Of a stretch of 64,000 bases of DNA, positions 61,505 through 64,000 are shown piece by piece (position 1 is the first letter of the stretch; every line of letters begins with the position of its first letter). The DNA lies in the NCBI GenBank assembly GCA_964245825.1, contig CAXTNT010000002.1, forward strand, positions 62,001 through 126,000. Direction: 5' to 3'. The DNA comes from CAJCIY01 sp964245825. GTDB lineage: Bacteria > Actinomycetota > Actinomycetes > Mycobacteriales > CAJCIY01. Position numbers and translations under genes: made by a program. The notes beneath the pieces were generated by a model. It did not search any database. It worked only from the letters and a program-made list of their open reading frames with translations, and was not told the DNA's origin.

Positions 61505-63633
61505 GCCGCGGGCTGCGGTCGACGTCGGATGCGCAGCCGCCGAACCGCGCGGACGACGATGGCCAGCAGCAGGACGCCCAGCGCGCCGAAGGTGATGACG
61601 AGGGTGATTGCCCCGTACGCCCGCGAGTGCACCGTGACCGGGACCTGGACGATCTGCAGCCCACCGGGGGTCGTCAGGGTGACCGCTGCGGGGAAGGTGC
61701 CGGCCCGCTGGGTGGAGGCCGGGAGCACCACCCGCAGCTTCCGGCCGGCCGGGATGACCACCTCGCGCGAGCTTGTGCTCAGCTTGGTGCGGTCGGTGGC
61801 CTGCAGGGTCACCCGCACGGTCGCGGGCTCGGGCAGCGCGTTCTCGACCGTCACCGGGATGGTCGCGTCGCGGCTGGCGAGCGTGACGGTGCTGGCCGCC
61901 GCGAGCCGGATGTCGGCCAGGAGGGCGGTCGTATGGCGACCCACGTCGCTGCGCAAGGCGGCTCCTCCGGCGCTTGCTGCACGCCAGGCGAAGGACTCGG
62001 CCCGCAGCAGCGCCAGGTCCAGGGGTTGGGTCAGCGCCGTGTCGGGCAGGGCGGCAGCCAGTGCGTCGAGTCGGCTGCGCAGGTCCGCGACGCCGCCTGG
62101 TCCCGTCAGCGTGGTTGCCGGCAGCTCGGCGGCCTGCGCCGAGGCCGGGTACGGCGCCAGGGCCTGTCGGTCGCCGGCCGCGTCACCCAGCATCTGCTCG
62201 AGCCGGATGGCTCGCAGCCACGGCACCGAGCCGGTGTCGGTCAGCACGTCGCGCAACCAGGGGACGGACGCCGTGGTGCCGCGTGGGAGCGCCAGCACCA
62301 CGTCCCGGCTCGCCAGCTCGTTCGGCGCCTCGCCGAGACTCAACGCCAGCAGAGCCAGCAGCCGCTCGGCCGACATCCCTGCCGTCGGCTCGTCCCGCCC
62401 TCCGGCGGCGAGCAGGGTCTGCAGGTCCGGGTCGAGCGCGAGGCCCTGCAGCGGTGGTCCTTGCGTCGCCAAGGTAGTGACCGCGCTCTGGGTCTGCGGG
62501 AAGGCGTCCGCCGTGGGCGGGACCTGCGTACCGGGCAGCAGCACGGTGCTGACGCCCGCGGCGGCGTAGGTGTCGAGCGTGCCCCGGTCGACGGCGTCGC
62601 CGGGCACCCAGCCGACCCCGGCCAGGACCCCGGCGTCGGGCAGGGCGGACCGCACGTCGGCGCGAGCTGTGGCGATGGCGGCCGAGAGGTCCAGCCCCCG
62701 ACCGGCCCGGTTGACCGCCACCGCGTCGGGGTCCGCGTACGGCAGGGCGAGGACGCCGCTGCCGCGGGTGCTTGCGGCGAGCGCGGTCAGGAAGGCGGCG
62801 CTGCCGGGGTCGGCCGGTTGCAGGTCGGCGTCGCCGGTCCGGCGCCAGCCCGGGTGCGCCGTCTGGGTCGCCGCGGCGAGCAGGCTCGGCTCGACCGCCC
62901 AGGTCACCGGCGCGAAGCCGGGCTGGCCGGAGATCGTGCTGCGCGTCGAGGTGGGGGCGGTGGCTGCCGCCAGCACCCCGCCGAGGCTGCCTCCGGGGTC
63001 GATCTCGGCCGGGAACGCGGCGGTCGCGATGGTGCCGTCGGCGGCCTGCACCGGCGCCGGATCCAGCGGCAGCACCCAGCTGACCCGCAGCGGAGCCGAG
63101 ACGGGGGCCGGGACGTACGGCAGGAACGTGTCGGCCTCGCCGACCGTGCCGTCGCCGGCCAGGATTCGGACGATCAGCGGGTAGACGGCCACGACCCCGC
63201 GGTCCAGACCGCGCCCCAACGGGACCGAGACGGTGTAGGTCGTGCTGGCGCCCGGCGCGAGCATCCCGACCAGGCAGGTGGCGGCGCAGTTCGTGAGCAC
63301 CCGGGTGATGCCCGGGCGGTCAGTGAAGTCCCGCAGCAGTTGTGTCCGTGTGTTGGGGACCGGCCCCACGCCCAGCACCAGTCCCAGACCGCTCAGCGGA
63401 GTGCTGCCGGTGTTGTGGACGGTGCCGCTCAGGGTGAGGGTCGCGCCGTCCGAACCGGACACCGGCGTCATCGCGTCGACCGTGACCACCGCCGGACCGT
63501 CGCTGGTCGCGGCCGGCCGCGCCGTGGCGGCGGGCGGCGCCAGCAGGCCGGCGGCCAGCAGTCCCAAGCAGAGCACGACCACAACGACCGGGGGGCCGGG
63601 CCGGCGGGTCCGGCCCGGCGGAGGCCGGCTCAC
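61501..63633 (-). CDS. DUF6049 family secreted/membrane protein, about 710 aa
   Basis: GTG at 63633 (VSRPPPGRTRRPGPPVVVVV) gives a signal peptide immediately; the frame could extend to 63738 with an Arg-rich stretch unlikely to be translated. The large extracytoplasmic part starts with an Ig-like strand set (VVTVDAMTPVSGSDGATLTL). A C-terminal membrane helix (about 670-692, AITLVITFGALGVLLLAIVV) and basic tail RRLRIRRRPQPAA follow. It corresponds to the conserved protein before murJ (Rv3909 type), of unknown function, with a likely role in cell-wall assembly. Confidence 0.88.
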   Translation of the reverse strand: MSRPPPGRTRRPGPPVVVVVLCLGLLAAGLLAPPAATARPAATSDGPAVVTVDAMTPVSGSDGATLTLSGTVHNTGSTPLSGLGLVLGVGPVPNTRTQLLRDFTDRPGITRVLTNCAATCLVGMLAPGASTTYTVSVPLGRGLDRGVVAVYPLIVRILAGDGTVGEADTFLPYVPAPVSAPLRVSWVLPLDPAPVQAADGTIATAAFPAEIDPGGSLGGVLAAATAPTSTRSTISGQPGFAPVTWAVEPSLLAAATQTAHPGWRRTGDADLQPADPGSAAFLTALAASTRGSGVLALPYADPDAVAVNRAGRGLDLSAAIATARADVRSALPDAGVLAGVGWVPGDAVDRGTLDTYAAAGVSTVLLPGTQVPPTADAFPQTQSAVTTLATQGPPLQGLALDPDLQTLLAAGGRDEPTAGMSAERLLALLALSLGEAPNELASRDVVLALPRGTTASVPWLRDVLTDTGSVPWLRAIRLEQMLGDAAGDRQALAPYPASAQAAELPATTLTGPGGVADLRSRLDALAAALPDTALTQPLDLALLRAESFAWRAASAGGAALRSDVGRHTTALLADIRLAAASTVTLASRDATIPVTVENALPEPATVRVTLQATDRTKLSTSSREVVIPAGRKLRVVLPASTQRAGTFPAAVTLTTPGGLQIVQVPVTVHSRAYGAITLVITFGALGVLLLAIVVRAVRRLRIRRRPQPAA

Positions 63634-63664
63634 GACCGTTCGGGCTGCCCGGCCCCGACGTGCC

Positions 63665-64000
63665 TCACGCGCTCTCCGCGAGGACCGCAGGCACGCGGGA
63701 CAGCAGCTGCCGTTCGGTCGGGTACGCAAGCTGCGCACCGGCTTCGGCGAGCGGCACCCAGGCGACCTCCGACACCTCGATATCGTCGTCCGACAGCTCT
63801 CCGCCGATGGCCAGGAGCAGGAAGTGGTGCACGGTCTTGTGCACCCGCCGGCCCTCGGCGGTGAACCAGAAGTCGATGCTGCCCAGCCGGCCGAGGATCC
63901 GGCCGCGGATGCCGGTCTCCTCGGCCACCTCCCGGACTGCGGTGTCCTCCTGGGTCTCGCCTGCCTCCACGTGTCCTTTCGGCAGCGACCAGAGCAGGCG
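63665..64000 (-). CDS. NUDIX hydrolase (MutT4-like), partial
   Basis: Runs past the right edge; 111 codons are visible. The complete NUDIX box is GHVEAGETQEDTAVREVAEE followed by TGI, preceded by LLWSLPKG. After it, IDFWFTAEGRRVHKTVHHFLL and a helix ending RVPAVLAESA. It hydrolyses a nucleoside diphosphate linked to another group; substrate unknown. The same gene order (mutT4 before the DUF6049 gene and murJ) is known in mycobacteria. Confidence 0.92.
   Translation of the reverse strand, partial: RLLWSLPKGHVEAGETQEDTAVREVAEETGIRGRILGRLGSIDFWFTAEGRRVHKTVHHFLLLAIGGELSDDDIEVSEVAWVPLAEAGAQLAYPTERQLLSRVPAVLAESA

Overview
The window is a high-GC actinobacterial chromosome segment spanning the replication origin. 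Gene order from about 11.6 kb to the right edge matches the conserved block known from Mycobacterium and Streptomyces: tRNA-Leu, fhaA, fhaB, pstP, rodA, pbpA, pknA, pknB, then trpG/pabA, sortase, crgA, PH-domain protein, rhomboid, ppiA, then tRNA-Ala, tRNA-Ile, DUF3566, gyrA, gyrB, DUF721, recF, gnd, dnaN, dnaA, then rpmH, rnpA, yidD, yidC, jag, rsmG, parA, parB, then cwlM, trxA, trxB, murJ, DUF6049 and a mutT4-like NUDIX gene. Genus cannot be told from the sequence; the layout fits a non-mycobacterial, non-Streptomyces actinobacterium.

Region 1 (1-11.6 kb) is an accessory island ending at the 3' side of a tRNA-Leu gene. It holds small orphan genes, two of them recognisable as immunity proteins (WapI-type and barstar-type), a duplicated and decayed immunity/small-membrane-protein block, an IS3 transposase remnant, a lower-GC lipoprotein and small membrane protein, several frameshifted genes (including a SigE-type sigma factor), and near its right end a strongly pyrimidine-rich tract of about 50% GC next to a perfect 16-bp inverted repeat. 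No toxin, integrase or transposase with an intact reading frame was found.

Region 2 (11.8-20.7 kb) is the Ser/Thr phosphorylation and cell-shape operon, tightly packed with several 4-nt start/stop overlaps. Region 3 (20.7-27.8 kb) holds an acyl-CoA synthetase, trpG/pabA, a class E sortase, crgA, a rhomboid protease, cyclophilin and a lipoprotein. Region 4 (27.8-34.7 kb) is a second accessory insert: three PIN toxin/antitoxin pairs, one solitary PIN protein, hypothetical genes and a CHASE-GGDEF-EAL protein. It separates ppiA from tRNA-Ala and tRNA-Ala from tRNA-Ile.

Region 5 (34.9-52 kb) is the origin core. Genes left of about 46.6 kb run leftwards and genes right of it run rightwards to parB, as expected for bidirectional replication from an origin beside dnaA. 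A parS site lies inside the 5' end of parA. Region 6 (52-64 kb) carries ddl, a PLP aminotransferase, a CwlM-like protein lacking a canonical zinc-ligand His, thioredoxin and its reductase, a free-standing pseudokinase with a discoidin-like domain, an NlpC/P60 hydrolase, murJ and a DUF6049 protein. Regions 2 and 6 together encode the PknB-centred control of peptidoglycan synthesis: kinases, phosphatase, FHA readers, a CwlM-type regulator, MurJ and its pseudokinase partner. Here that partner is unfused, and sigM is absent from its usual place.
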